Assembly: GCA_035762665.1 (NCBI GenBank)
Contig: DASTNZ010000155.1
Location: 18,550 to 82,549, forward strand
Origin: JASLBX01 sp035762665
GTDB taxonomy: Bacteria; Actinomycetota; Actinomycetes; Jiangellales; Jiangellaceae
Direction of reading: 5' to 3'
DNA length: 64,000 nucleotides
Shown piece by piece: positions 55,138 through 63,709 of this stretch. A model generated the notes under the pieces. That model saw only the letters and a program-made list of their open reading frames with translations, was not told where the DNA came from and did not search any database. Numbering within the stretch: the stretch's first letter is position 1; each line of letters opens with the position of its first letter. The translations under genes were made by a program, and so were the position numbers.

Positions 55138-56775
55138 ATGTCCCGTCGCACTCTCATCTCGTCAATCGCAGCAGTGATCCTCACTGCGACATTCCTGGCG
55201 CCAATGTCGCAGGCCCAGAACGCAGAGGCCGACTGCCGCAACCTACCCGGCGAACGCTCCGACGATGGCTGGACCAGCCACGAGCAGCTGGGACAGGAGC
55301 TCGCTCAGATCGAAGCGACCAGCTCCGGGCGGGTCACGGTCGACGTCATCGGGCACTCGCATCGCGGCCGGGAGATCTACGCGGCTCGGGTCGGCACCGG
55401 TGACAGGGTGCTACTGGTCACCAGCGAGATCCATGGCAACGAGAAGACGGGCACCGGGGCGCTGTTAGAGATGCTCAAGACCCTCGGTTCCAGCGACAGC
55501 CCGCAGGCCCAGGCGGTGCGCGAAGGCATCACGCTCGTCGCGGTGCCGAAGTTCAACCCGGACGGCGCCGAGCTCAACCGGCGGCAGAATGACTTTCCCT
55601 GGGCCGACGTGGTGGCGACGTACCCCCAACTGGCCGGCATGACACCGCCCTTCTACTTCTCCAGTGGAGCTGGCGGTTTCGACCTCAACCGGGACTTCAA
55701 TGCTGACCTGAGCTACGACGTGCCGCAACCGCAGGACCGGCCGGCCAACGAGTCCCAGCCGGGCATGTACCTCACAAACGAGGCCAGAGCGCTCCGTGAT
55801 CTGTACGTCTCTCTGCGGGACGAGTTCGACATCGTCGACGGGTACGTAGACCTGCACCACATGGGCCCGTGCAGCCAGCAGGACGGCGCACGGCCGAACC
55901 TCGTAACGATCGACCCGCCGTCGTCGGCGGCGGGCAGCTACGAAGCCGCCGGCGCCACCTCCGGTCCTACCCCGACGCGGCAGGGACTGTCCGGCGAGAT
56001 CGTGCTCGTCAACGACGGCACCGACAACCCGACCCGTGCCTGCCAGCCGTTGGTCGGCTTCCCAGACGGCTCGATCGCGCTGATAGACCGCACCCCATGC
56101 CCCGGCCAGTCAACGAACAATTCTCACCTAACAAAGATCAACAACGCACAGGACGCTGGCGCGGTCGCTGTTATCATGGTCAACCACCTGGACACGCTGC
56201 CGGGAAACGTGGGCGGCAATGATCCCGAAATAATGATCCCGGTGGTGCACATCTCGCGCGCCGACGGTGACCTCATCAAGGCTGGCCTGCCAGCCACGGG
56301 CGGGATCAAGAATGTGGTGGGTCAGTACGTGACGGTGGCGCTGGATCACCCGCCGCTCGGCTCCGACGCCGACGGCAACCCGCAATACAGCGACTGGCCG
56401 CTGCTGGACCAGGACAAGTCGCGCCGGTTCGCGCTAGCCGCAGCCCTCGGCCTGTACGACCACGCCGGTGGTGGGAACGCAGAGCTCTCGCCGTTCTTCG
56501 GTGGAGTCACCCGGTACATCCACAACCAGGTAAGTGATGGCTACGCCACCGACCGCAACTTCGCCGGCCAGGCTCGGTCCGCGTTCGCGCTGAACGGCAG
56601 CGGCACTGTGCTGTTCGAGGTGCGTGGCCAGCAGGATGCCTGGGGTCAGAAGCAGATGGGCATGCTCACCCAGGTCGTGCTCACTGGGCTGTGGGGCATC
56701 GCCGAGCGGATGGCCGACGGCTCAATCGACGAGCTCAACGGCGACGACTTCTACAACCTGCCCAAGTACTGGTGA
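55138..56775 (+). CDS. Secreted M14-family metallopeptidase with inserted PA domain
   Basis: A 545-residue exported peptidase. The signal peptide is MSRRTLISSIAAVILTATFL with cleavage near SQAQNAEA. M14 residues: His99 and Glu102 (IHGNEKTG), DLNRDFN (182-188), His240/His241 (DLHH) and the general-base Glu494 (LFEVRGQQD). Between the last histidine and Glu494 lies a ~120-residue protease-associated (PA) domain (~280-400: GEIVLVNDG, NNAQDAGAVAVIMVNH, IMIPVVHISRADGDLI). PA domains gate substrates, and insertion inside the catalytic domain is unusual. GAGGAGG lies four bases before the ATG. Confidence 0.87.
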   Translation: MSRRTLISSIAAVILTATFLAPMSQAQNAEADCRNLPGERSDDGWTSHEQLGQELAQIEATSSGRVTVDVIGHSHRGREIYAARVGTGDRVLLVTSEIHGNEKTGTGALLEMLKTLGSSDSPQAQAVREGITLVAVPKFNPDGAELNRRQNDFPWADVVATYPQLAGMTPPFYFSSGAGGFDLNRDFNADLSYDVPQPQDRPANESQPGMYLTNEARALRDLYVSLRDEFDIVDGYVDLHHMGPCSQQDGARPNLVTIDPPSSAAGSYEAAGATSGPTPTRQGLSGEIVLVNDGTDNPTRACQPLVGFPDGSIALIDRTPCPGQSTNNSHLTKINNAQDAGAVAVIMVNHLDTLPGNVGGNDPEIMIPVVHISRADGDLIKAGLPATGGIKNVVGQYVTVALDHPPLGSDADGNPQYSDWPLLDQDKSRRFALAAALGLYDHAGGGNAELSPFFGGVTRYIHNQVSDGYATDRNFAGQARSAFALNGSGTVLFEVRGQQDAWGQKQMGMLTQVVLTGLWGIAERMADGSIDELNGDDFYNLPKYW

Positions 56776-56792
56776 CCACGACCATTCTTCCA

Positions 56793-56850
56793 TGATCATG
56801 TGGGTTTGGTGGCTATGACCTCGTATGTCATGACCGAACCCACATGATCA
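56793..56850. terminator. Bidirectional hairpin between converging genes
   Basis: TGATCATGTGGGTTTGG (56793-56809) and CCGAACCCACATGATCA (56834-56850) form a 17-bp stem with one G-T wobble; ATGAC and GTCAT (56815-56819, 56827-56831) extend it. It lies between the M14 gene and the RNase D-like gene, and its right arm touches the latter's stop codon. Confidence 0.7.
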
Positions 56851-58056
56851 AGGGGTTGTTTCGGTGAATGCCTGCGCGACGACGCCGGCGGTGAGCCGGA
56901 TCTGCCAGTCGCGGGCGCCGTACGAGCGGAAGGCCGCGGCGATGGTCTCCTCGGTGACCGGGTCCGGCGGGGTCCAGGCCACCCGGCGCAGGGCCTCCGG
57001 AGCCAGCAGATTCTCAACCGGCAGCTTGTGCGCCTCGGCGACCTCGCCCACCGCCTCCCGGGCGGCGGTAAGCCGGGCGGCTGCGGCGGGATCCCTCGAC
57101 GTCCAGGATCGGGCCGGCGGTGGCCCGTCATACCGAGCCGCCAGCGGAGGGAGCGCGCGTTCGGACAGCTCCCGGGCTCTGGTGATGGCAGCGAACCACC
57201 GGGTGGCTTCGCGCTTCTGCGCCCTGCCACGGAAGACCGGCAACGCGATCAACTCGGCCTTCGACGCGGGCATTGCGAGGGCGGCCTCGATAATGGCGGC
57301 GTCGGGCAGCACGCGCCGAGGTGAGAGATCGCGCCGCCGAGCGAGCTTATCGCGAGCCAGCCACAGCTCACGGACGGCCGCCAGCCGGCGCCGGTCGCGG
57401 ACCCGATGCAACCCGGACGTGCGCCGCCACGGATCCGCTCTCGGCTCCGGCGTCTCCGCCGTGGTGAGCGCGGCGAATTCCTCGAGAGCCCAGTCCAGCT
57501 TGCCCGACTCGCGAAGCTCGGCCGCGAGCGCATCGCGTAGCTCCACGAGCAACTCGACGTCCAGCGCCGCGTACCGCAGCCAATCCACGGGGAGCGGGCG
57601 GGTCGACCAGTCGACGGCCGAGTGTCCCTTCTCCAGGGCGTAGCCGAGCACGGTCTCGGTAAGCGGGCCCAGCCCTACGCGGGGATAACCGAGTAGTCGG
57701 CCCGCGAGCTCGGTGTCGAACAGGCGGGTGGGACGCATGCCCACCTCGGCGAGGCACGGCAGGTCCTGGCTGGCGGCATGGAGCACCCATTCGACCTTGG
57801 AAAGGGTGTGGTCCAACGGGCTCAGGTCGGGACATGCGATCGGATCGATAAGTGCTGTTCCGGCACCCGCGCGGCGCAGTTGAACCAGGTACGCACGCTG
57901 GCCATACCGGTACCCGGATGCGCGCTCGGCGTCGACGGCGACCGGCCCGCTTGCAGCGGAGAAGGCCGCAACGACTCTGTCGAGGGCCGCCGGATCGGCG
58001 ACGACCTCAGGTAGCCCCTCCCGCGGCTCGAGGAGTGGCTGGGCAGTTTCCGTCAC
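56848..58056 (-). CDS. Ribonuclease D-like 3'-5' exoribonuclease with HRDC domain
   Basis: A 402-residue protein. The DEDD exonuclease domain is at the N-terminus: GPVAVDAERASGYRYGQRAYLVQL (Exo I), HAASQDLPCL (Exo II) and a late LRYAALDVELLVEL (Exo III). The HRDC domain covers roughly 210-290 (LAAVRELWLARDKLARRRDLSPRRVLPD). It trims the 3' ends of structured RNAs. The GTG start overlaps the DUF3000 stop (GTGA). Confidence 0.9.
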   Translation of the reverse strand: MTETAQPLLEPREGLPEVVADPAALDRVVAAFSAASGPVAVDAERASGYRYGQRAYLVQLRRAGAGTALIDPIACPDLSPLDHTLSKVEWVLHAASQDLPCLAEVGMRPTRLFDTELAGRLLGYPRVGLGPLTETVLGYALEKGHSAVDWSTRPLPVDWLRYAALDVELLVELRDALAAELRESGKLDWALEEFAALTTAETPEPRADPWRRTSGLHRVRDRRRLAAVRELWLARDKLARRRDLSPRRVLPDAAIIEAALAMPASKAELIALPVFRGRAQKREATRWFAAITRARELSERALPPLAARYDGPPPARSWTSRDPAAAARLTAAREAVGEVAEAHKLPVENLLAPEALRRVAWTPPDPVTEETIAAAFRSYGARDWQIRLTAGVVAQAFTETTP

Positions 58057-58643
58057 CGTCGTGTCGCACCTCGCTGCGACGGAATCGCTACGACACCGGC
58101 GGGCAATGGAAGTAGGCCGGCAGCGGTGGTGAGGACCTCGCCCCAGGCGAGGACGTGGGGAGTCATGTCACGCCCCACTGGCGTCCAGGAGGCGCGGATC
58201 TCGATATCAGCCGTAGGTGCCTCGTCGGCCATGCCGCCGAAGGACTCCGAAGCCACGCGGGTCACCGTACCGCTTGGTGCCGTGAATTGGGCACCCTGGC
58301 CGGCGAGGGCGTCTGTGAGCCACGCCCAGCCCACGCCAGGCAGGAAGGGGTCGGCAGCGATTTCGGGCTCGAGGGCCGCCCGGACGTAGGTGACGAGTCG
58401 GAACTTGCCGTGCCAGGCGTCGTGTCCGTCGGGGTCATGGAGCAGCACGAGGCGACCTGTGGCGGCCTCCTCTGCGACGTCTGCGGTAAGCGCGAAGGCG
58501 AACGGCGCCATTCGTTTGGGAGCAGGAGTCTCCTCGACCGTGATCTCGGGACGCAACCTCGCGCGCCGCAGCGACTCGACTGCGGCCACGAAGTCGGCCG
58601 GTGGTTCGTTGTCGGTGCGGTTCGCGCCGGTGCGCAGATCCAC
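58053..58643 (-). CDS. DUF3000 family protein
   Basis: A 196-residue protein of an actinobacterial family without known function. Conserved-looking stretches are PADFVAAVESLRRARLRPEI, RLVLLHDPDGHDAWHGKFRLV and WLTDALAGQGA. It lies between hemE and the RNase D-like gene and is coupled to the latter by GTGA. Confidence 0.83.
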   Translation of the reverse strand: MDLRTGANRTDNEPPADFVAAVESLRRARLRPEITVEETPAPKRMAPFAFALTADVAEEAATGRLVLLHDPDGHDAWHGKFRLVTYVRAALEPEIAADPFLPGVGWAWLTDALAGQGAQFTAPSGTVTRVASESFGGMADEAPTADIEIRASWTPVGRDMTPHVLAWGEVLTTAAGLLPLPAGVVAIPSQRGATRR

Positions 58644-58706
58644 GTATGCAGAGTACGACTGATGGCTGGCTGAAGACCGGAAGACTCGCCCGATGCTTCT
58701 CGGTGA

Positions 58707-59759
58707 TCACGGCCGATGAGCTGCTTGGTCGGCCAGAGCGCGCTCCGGTGAGATCGCGTGAACGGCGTCGACGACGCGGGCAAGCATGTCGGGGTCAGTG
58801 GACGGCAACACACCGTGGCCCAGGTTGAACACATGCCCGGGGGCGGCGCGGCCCTCGTCGACGATTCGGTGGACCTCCCGCTCGATGACCGGCCAGTCAG
58901 CGAGCAGGAGTGCTGGGTCTAGGTTCCCTTGCACTGCCTTGCCCGGGGCCCGGCGGGCGGCCTCGTCGAGCGGCAGCCGCCAGTCGACACCGATCACGTC
59001 GGCACCGGCGTCTGCCATCAGGCCGAGGAACTCAGATGTACCGACACCGAAATGAATCCTCGGTACTCCCAAATCGGCGACGGCCGACAACACGGCGGCG
59101 CTGTGCGGAAGGACGAAGTCGTGGTAGTCGGCGGCGGACAAGGCGCCTGCCCACGAGTCGAACAACTGCACGGCTCGCGCCCCGGCCCGGACCTGGGTCT
59201 GCAGGAAGTCGGCCGAGATGTCGGCAACTCGCGCCAGCAGGTCGTGCCACAACTCCGGATCGCTGTGCATCAATGCCTTGGTCCGCTCGTGGTGGCGCGA
59301 CGGCCCGCCCTCGACGAGGTAGGACGCCAGCGTGAACGGAGCGCCCGCGAAGCCGATGAGAGGGACGTCCGGCGGTAGCGCCGCCACGACGCCGCGGACC
59401 GCTTCGTCGATGGGCGCGAGGTCGGCGGGCTCAGGACGCCGCAGGACGGCAAGGTCGGCTCGCGCGCGGATCGGTGTATTCAGGACCGGCCCAACCCCTG
59501 GCTTGATGTCGATGCCGACGCCGACCGCATGCAGCGGCACCACGATGTCGGAGAAGAAGATCGCCGCGTCGACACCGTACCGGCGGACGGGCTGCAGCGT
59601 GATCTCGACGACCAGGTCCGGGCGCCGGCACGCCTTGAGCATCGGCACGCTTTCGCGCACTTTGCGGTACTCGGGAAGGGACCGGCCGGCCTGCCTCATG
59701 AACCAGACGGGGAGCCGATCGACCGGTTCGCTCCGGCACGCGTGCAGGAAGTTGCTCAC
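58707..59759 (-). CDS. hemE: Uroporphyrinogen decarboxylase
   Basis: A 350-residue TIM-barrel enzyme that makes coproporphyrinogen III from uroporphyrinogen III. WFMRQAGRSLPEYR (~19-32) supplies substrate arginines; IFFSDIVVPLHAVG has the catalytic aspartate and GFAGAPFTLASYLVEGG is the second signature. It starts with GTG. Its product feeds cgoX at 61116. DUF3000 starts 63 bases downstream. Confidence 0.95.
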   Translation of the reverse strand: MSNFLHACRSEPVDRLPVWFMRQAGRSLPEYRKVRESVPMLKACRRPDLVVEITLQPVRRYGVDAAIFFSDIVVPLHAVGVGIDIKPGVGPVLNTPIRARADLAVLRRPEPADLAPIDEAVRGVVAALPPDVPLIGFAGAPFTLASYLVEGGPSRHHERTKALMHSDPELWHDLLARVADISADFLQTQVRAGARAVQLFDSWAGALSAADYHDFVLPHSAAVLSAVADLGVPRIHFGVGTSEFLGLMADAGADVIGVDWRLPLDEAARRAPGKAVQGNLDPALLLADWPVIEREVHRIVDEGRAAPGHVFNLGHGVLPSTDPDMLARVVDAVHAISPERALADQAAHRP

Positions 59760-59849
59760 CGGTCGATCCTCGCATGGCGGAGTGGGCGGACGTCGACCGG
59801 CGGCGGGCCGTGGGTTGCGGCGGCGGCGCCGTTCTCGCCCTGTCTCGGG

Positions 59850-60761
59850 CTAAGGTGCCGGCTGAGCCGGAGACGGCGCGTGGGGTGGTTCAGCCGGGCC
59901 GGCCGGCCCGGGCCGGCGCCGGCGCCACACGAGCCATGCGGGGACACCGACCACGGCAGCAGCAGCCGCGAACGGCAGCAGAGCACCCGCCACCGCTCCG
60001 ATGACCCGGATTGTGGCGACGAAGGCATCCCATCCGCCCCGGAGCCCGGACACGAAACCGAGCGTGTTGGGCACGTCCTCAGGTGCTTGATCGGTTTCGT
60101 AGTAGGTGACCGTGATTGTGGCCAGCGTCGTCAACGAGGCGAGCTGCTCCTGGCGGCTGAGAAGGGAATCGAGATCCGCCTCCCGATTGGCCAGCTCGGA
60201 CTCGATGCGCACCACGTCGGACAGGTCGCTGGCCTGGTCGAGCAACTCACGGATGCGAGCAATGCTGCGCCGCTGGGAAGCAACCCGGGCATCGATATCG
60301 ATGACCTCCGCTGTGACATCCTCGGCGCTGCGGCTGCGCTCCTGGACTTCTCCGAGCTCCTCGAGATCGCTGACGACGGTGGTGTGTCGCGCGCTGGGAA
60401 TGCGCAGCGTGAGTGTCGCGCTCTCGGTTCCCTCTGTGCTCTCGTGCGCAACGAAGCCGCCCGACGTCTCGGCTAATGCTGCGGCCCGGGCGGCTGCGCG
60501 GGCCACGTCGTCGGTCTCGATGACCAGTTCGATGGTGTAGATGACGTGCCTGGGGGACGGGTCGATGCTGGCCGCACCGCTGACTGACCCATCGCTGCCG
60601 GCATCCGAACCCTCACCGGCGACGGGTTCCTCCTCGGCCTCGACTTCCTCTTCTACCGGCCCTTCACCGCTCGCGTCGCCGGTGTCAGCGTCGACACCGC
60701 TGCAGGCCGCGATCAGCAGGCCTGCGGTCAGCGCGGCTCCGAGCATCCTGATCGGCCTCAT
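59850..60761 (-). CDS. DUF4349 family lipoprotein
   Basis: A 303-residue membrane lipoprotein. The lipobox is LIAACSG at the N-terminus. A Glu-rich linker precedes the DUF4349 domain (VIYTIELVIETDDVARAAARA) with a helical, coiled-coil-like middle (IARIRELLDQASDLSDVVRIESEL), then a transmembrane helix near 265-285 and a Pro-rich tail. Function unknown. It is divergent from cgoX across a 354-base gap. Confidence 0.83.
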   Translation of the reverse strand: MRPIRMLGAALTAGLLIAACSGVDADTGDASGEGPVEEEVEAEEEPVAGEGSDAGSDGSVSGAASIDPSPRHVIYTIELVIETDDVARAAARAAALAETSGGFVAHESTEGTESATLTLRIPSARHTTVVSDLEELGEVQERSRSAEDVTAEVIDIDARVASQRRSIARIRELLDQASDLSDVVRIESELANREADLDSLLSRQEQLASLTTLATITVTYYETDQAPEDVPNTLGFVSGLRGGWDAFVATIRVIGAVAGALLPFAAAAAVVGVPAWLVWRRRRPGPAGPAEPPHAPSPAQPAP

Positions 60762-60940
60762 GGCCCCTCCTCCGCAGCGTCGTGTTACAAGTTGGACGCT
60801 CGCCAGAGCAGGACGGGTTGCACGCGGTGATCACGATCAAGACACGGTTCGGGCACACTGCCTCGGCTGGAGTCCGTCCGTCCATTTCGGGTGCCGTTTG
60901 CCTCGTCGTCCGCCGGCCAAGTGCGCTGCTCATGGTGTTG

Positions 60941-61097
60941 GTCTCCGCGCCTTTGCAATGCACACCTATAGGAAGCTCTAGGCCGCGCCGGCGCCCACAT
61001 GTCCACGCGGCCTTGTTCCGAGGCAGGGACGACAGTGGGGCTTTGCCGTCCTGTGCGGCGCTTCCCATGGGTGTGCATTGCAAAGGCGCGGGGAGAC
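60941..61097. repeat. Inverted-repeat element upstream of cgoX
   Basis: Outer arms GTCTCCGCGCCTTTGCAATG plus CACACC (60941-60966) and the complementary sequence at 61070-61097 agree over 26 bases except a 2-base GG insertion. Inner bases GGAAGC and GCTTCC (about 60971 and 61060) extend the pairing, leaving a GC-rich centre. No ORF is inside. The ~157-bp size and terminal inverted repeats resemble a MITE; a large regulatory hairpin for cgoX is the alternative. The remainder of the 60762-61115 gap shows nothing else that I can identify. Confidence 0.7.
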
Positions 61098-61115
61098 GTC
61101 TGGGAAGGTAGTGCC

Positions 61116-62561
61116 GTGGAGCGGCATGTCGTGGTTGTCGGCGGTGGGATCAGCGGGTTGGCTGCCGCGTATTACCTGAGTACCAGCGGCGCCCAGGTCA
61201 CGGTGCTGGAGGCGTCGGAACATGTCGGTGGCGCCCTGCGGCTCTCGGAAGTGGCCGGAATACCGGTCGACGAGGGTGCCGAATCCCTGCTAAACCGCCG
61301 CCCGGAGGCCGTCGAGCTGGCCCGCGAGGTCGGTCTCGGCGACGACATCGTCTACCCGGCAAGCGTCCCAGCGGGAGTCTGGTCACGCGGGTGCGTCCAC
61401 CCGCTCCCGTCGGGCACAGTGATGGGTGTTCCTGGATGGCCGGACGAACTCGCGGGACTGCTGACCGAGACGGAGGTTGCCCGGATCGAGCTCGACCGGA
61501 CGATGCCGGGATTGCCGCTGGCCGACGACGTTGCAGTCGGCCGCCTGGTCGCAGAGCGGATGGGAGCTGCCGTGGCCGAGCGGCTCGTGGATCCCTTGCT
61601 GGGTGGCGTCTACGCCGGCCACGCCGATGAGCTGTCGTTGCAGGCAACGGTGCCGGAGCTTGCCACCGCGGTCGGAAAGGAAACATCGCTGCTCGACGCC
61701 GTGGCGGCGGCGCAGCAACAGGCAAGTCCTGCTGCGCCTGGCAACCCGGTCTTTGCGGGGATCCGCGGGGCAGTGGGCCGGCTTCCGCAGGCGGTGGCAG
61801 ATGCGTCCGGCGCATCGATCAGGACGCGGACGACGGTGCGCGCTGTAGCGCCAGCACCCGCCGGAGACGGGGCCAGGTGGCGGCTCGAGACCGGCCCCGC
61901 GCCGCGCCCCCAGTTCATGACGGCCGACGCATTGGTGCTGGCGGTCCCGCCCACTCCTTCCGCGAAACTGCTGGAGGCTGTCGCGCCCGAGGCAGCGCAC
62001 GAGTTGCGTCAAGTCGAGCAGGCCAGTGTGGCGATCGTGACACTGGCACTGCCGCGGGCGGCCTTCCCTCAGGTCCCGGACTCAACGGGTTTCCTCGTTC
62101 CTGCAGTCGACGGCAAGACGATCAAAGCGGTGACGTTCTCGTCGGTGAAGTGGCCGTGGCTCGCGGAACTCGCCGGGGAGCTGGTCGTGCTGCGCGCATC
62201 GGTGGGACGGCACCGGCAGGTTGCCGACCTCCAGCGCACCGATGACGAAATCGTCGACCTCGTGCTGGCCGATCTTGCGGACGCGCTAGGCATTGTTGGG
62301 CGGCCGGCCGCGTCTCGGGTTAGCCGGTGGGGCGGCGCCCTGCCCCAGTACGCCGTTGGCCATGTCGAACGGATGGATCGGGTACGGGCCGCGGTCGCGA
62401 ACGTGTCCGGGCTGGCAGTCTGCGGTGCGGCGTACGAAGGAGTCGGTATCGCTGCCTGCGTAGGGGTGGCCCGGCGGGCAGCCCGGTCGGTACTGGCGGA
62501 CTTGGGCGTCCAAGTGAGCGCTGCCTTACCGGGTGCAGCCTGGCGTGGGCCGGGTCGTTAG
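61116..62561 (+). CDS. cgoX: Coproporphyrinogen III oxidase (HemY type)
   Basis: A 481-residue FAD enzyme that oxidises coproporphyrinogen III to coproporphyrin III with oxygen. HVVVVGGGISGLAAAYYL is the FAD motif and VTVLEASEHVGGALR follows; CGAAYEGVGIAACV at the C-terminus closes the FAD site. The GTG at 61116 has GGAAGG seven bases upstream. The inverted-repeat element ends 18 bases before the start. chdC starts 9 bases after the stop, so the two form an operon. Confidence 0.92.
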   Translation: MERHVVVVGGGISGLAAAYYLSTSGAQVTVLEASEHVGGALRLSEVAGIPVDEGAESLLNRRPEAVELAREVGLGDDIVYPASVPAGVWSRGCVHPLPSGTVMGVPGWPDELAGLLTETEVARIELDRTMPGLPLADDVAVGRLVAERMGAAVAERLVDPLLGGVYAGHADELSLQATVPELATAVGKETSLLDAVAAAQQQASPAAPGNPVFAGIRGAVGRLPQAVADASGASIRTRTTVRAVAPAPAGDGARWRLETGPAPRPQFMTADALVLAVPPTPSAKLLEAVAPEAAHELRQVEQASVAIVTLALPRAAFPQVPDSTGFLVPAVDGKTIKAVTFSSVKWPWLAELAGELVVLRASVGRHRQVADLQRTDDEIVDLVLADLADALGIVGRPAASRVSRWGGALPQYAVGHVERMDRVRAAVANVSGLAVCGAAYEGVGIAACVGVARRAARSVLADLGVQVSAALPGAAWRGPGR

Positions 62562-62570
62562 CATCGAGAT

Positions 62571-63275
62571 GTGACCGAGACGCCCGTGAAGCCCAAGGCG
62601 CGTGAACTCAACCAGACCATCCGCTACACCATGTGGTCGGTATTCCGGTTACGTGAGCCATTGGCCGACGCTGACCGCTCGCCACTCGCCGCCGAGGTCA
62701 CGACCCTGTTCGACGAGCTTGCGGGCAAGAATCTGATCGTCCGCGGCACCTATGACGTGGCTGGCCTGCGCGCGGACGCGGACCTGATGATCTGGTGGCA
62801 CGCCCCCGACATCGCCGACCTGCAGGAGGCGTATCACCGGTTCCGGCGTACGGCTCTCGGCAAGCGGTTCGACCCGGTATGGTCCCAGGCGGCGCTGCAC
62901 CGGCCGGCCGAGTTCAACAAGAGTCACATCCCTGCCTTCCTCGCCGACGAACAGCCGCGGGCATACGTATGCGTGTACCCATTTGTGCGGTCGTACGAGT
63001 GGTACCTGCTGCGGGAAGATGAGCGGCGGGCGATGCTCGCCGAGCATGGCCAGATGGCCCGCGACTACCCGGACGTGCGGGCGAATACGGTGGCGTCGTT
63101 CGCTCTGGGCGACTACGAGTGGATGCTGGCTTTCGAGGCTGACGAGCTACACCGCATCGTTGATCTGATGCGCCATCTGCGCGGCTCGGCGGCCCGCCGA
63201 CATGTCCGCGAGGAGGTGCCTTTCTACACCGGTCGGCGGGCACCGCTCGAGGAGATCGTGTCGGCGCTGCCCTGA
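62571..63275 (+). CDS. chdC: Coproheme decarboxylase
   Basis: A 234-residue HemQ-type enzyme that oxidatively decarboxylates coproheme III to heme b, the last step in the Gram-positive route. YPFVRSYEWY (Tyr136) has the catalytic tyrosine and MLAEHGQ (His159) the likely proximal heme ligand. It starts with GTG. The 3' end overlaps the converging ElaA-type gene by 52 bases. Confidence 0.93.
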   Translation: MTETPVKPKARELNQTIRYTMWSVFRLREPLADADRSPLAAEVTTLFDELAGKNLIVRGTYDVAGLRADADLMIWWHAPDIADLQEAYHRFRRTALGKRFDPVWSQAALHRPAEFNKSHIPAFLADEQPRAYVCVYPFVRSYEWYLLREDERRAMLAEHGQMARDYPDVRANTVASFALGDYEWMLAFEADELHRIVDLMRHLRGSAARRHVREEVPFYTGRRAPLEEIVSALP

Positions 63276-63709
63276 GGCTCTCGCCGCATCGGCACGTGCG
63301 GGATGCCGTCCTCGATGAATTCCGGCCCAGTGGTCTCGAACCCGAACCGCTTGTAGAAGTCGACCAGGTAGGTCTGGGCGTCCAGAACGCAGGGCCGATC
63401 GCGCAACCGGTCGACGGCCTCGAGCATGAGCCGCCCGGCCAGCCCGGTACCGCGTGCCCGGAGAGCCACCGCGACCCGGCCGATCCGGACCTCGCCATCC
63501 GGCTCGTCCAGCATCCGCAGGTAGGCCGCGACGCCGTCGTCATCGCTGACCCACAGGTGGAGCGCTCCGGGTTCAGCGTCCCGGCCATCCAGCTCCGGAT
63601 AAGCGCACTCCTGCTCGACGACGAACACCTCGACGCGCAACCGGAGGATCGCGTAGAGCGTGCCGGAGTCGAGTTCGGTAAACCGGGTGGCGTTGACGGC
63701 CGGCGTCAC
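63224..63709 (-). CDS. GNAT N-acetyltransferase, ElaA family
   Basis: A 161-residue acetyltransferase. The ElaA-type N-terminus LRLRVEVFVVEQECAYPELDG precedes the acetyl-CoA site RIGRVAVALRARGTGLAGRLM, then VDFYKRFGFETTGPEFIEDGIPH. The substrate is unknown. The GTG start overlaps the msrB stop, and its C-terminal codons overlap the end of chdC on the other strand by 52 bases. Confidence 0.87.
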   Translation of the reverse strand: MTPAVNATRFTELDSGTLYAILRLRVEVFVVEQECAYPELDGRDAEPGALHLWVSDDDGVAAYLRMLDEPDGEVRIGRVAVALRARGTGLAGRLMLEAVDRLRDRPCVLDAQTYLVDFYKRFGFETTGPEFIEDGIPHVPMRREPQGSADTISSSGARRPV

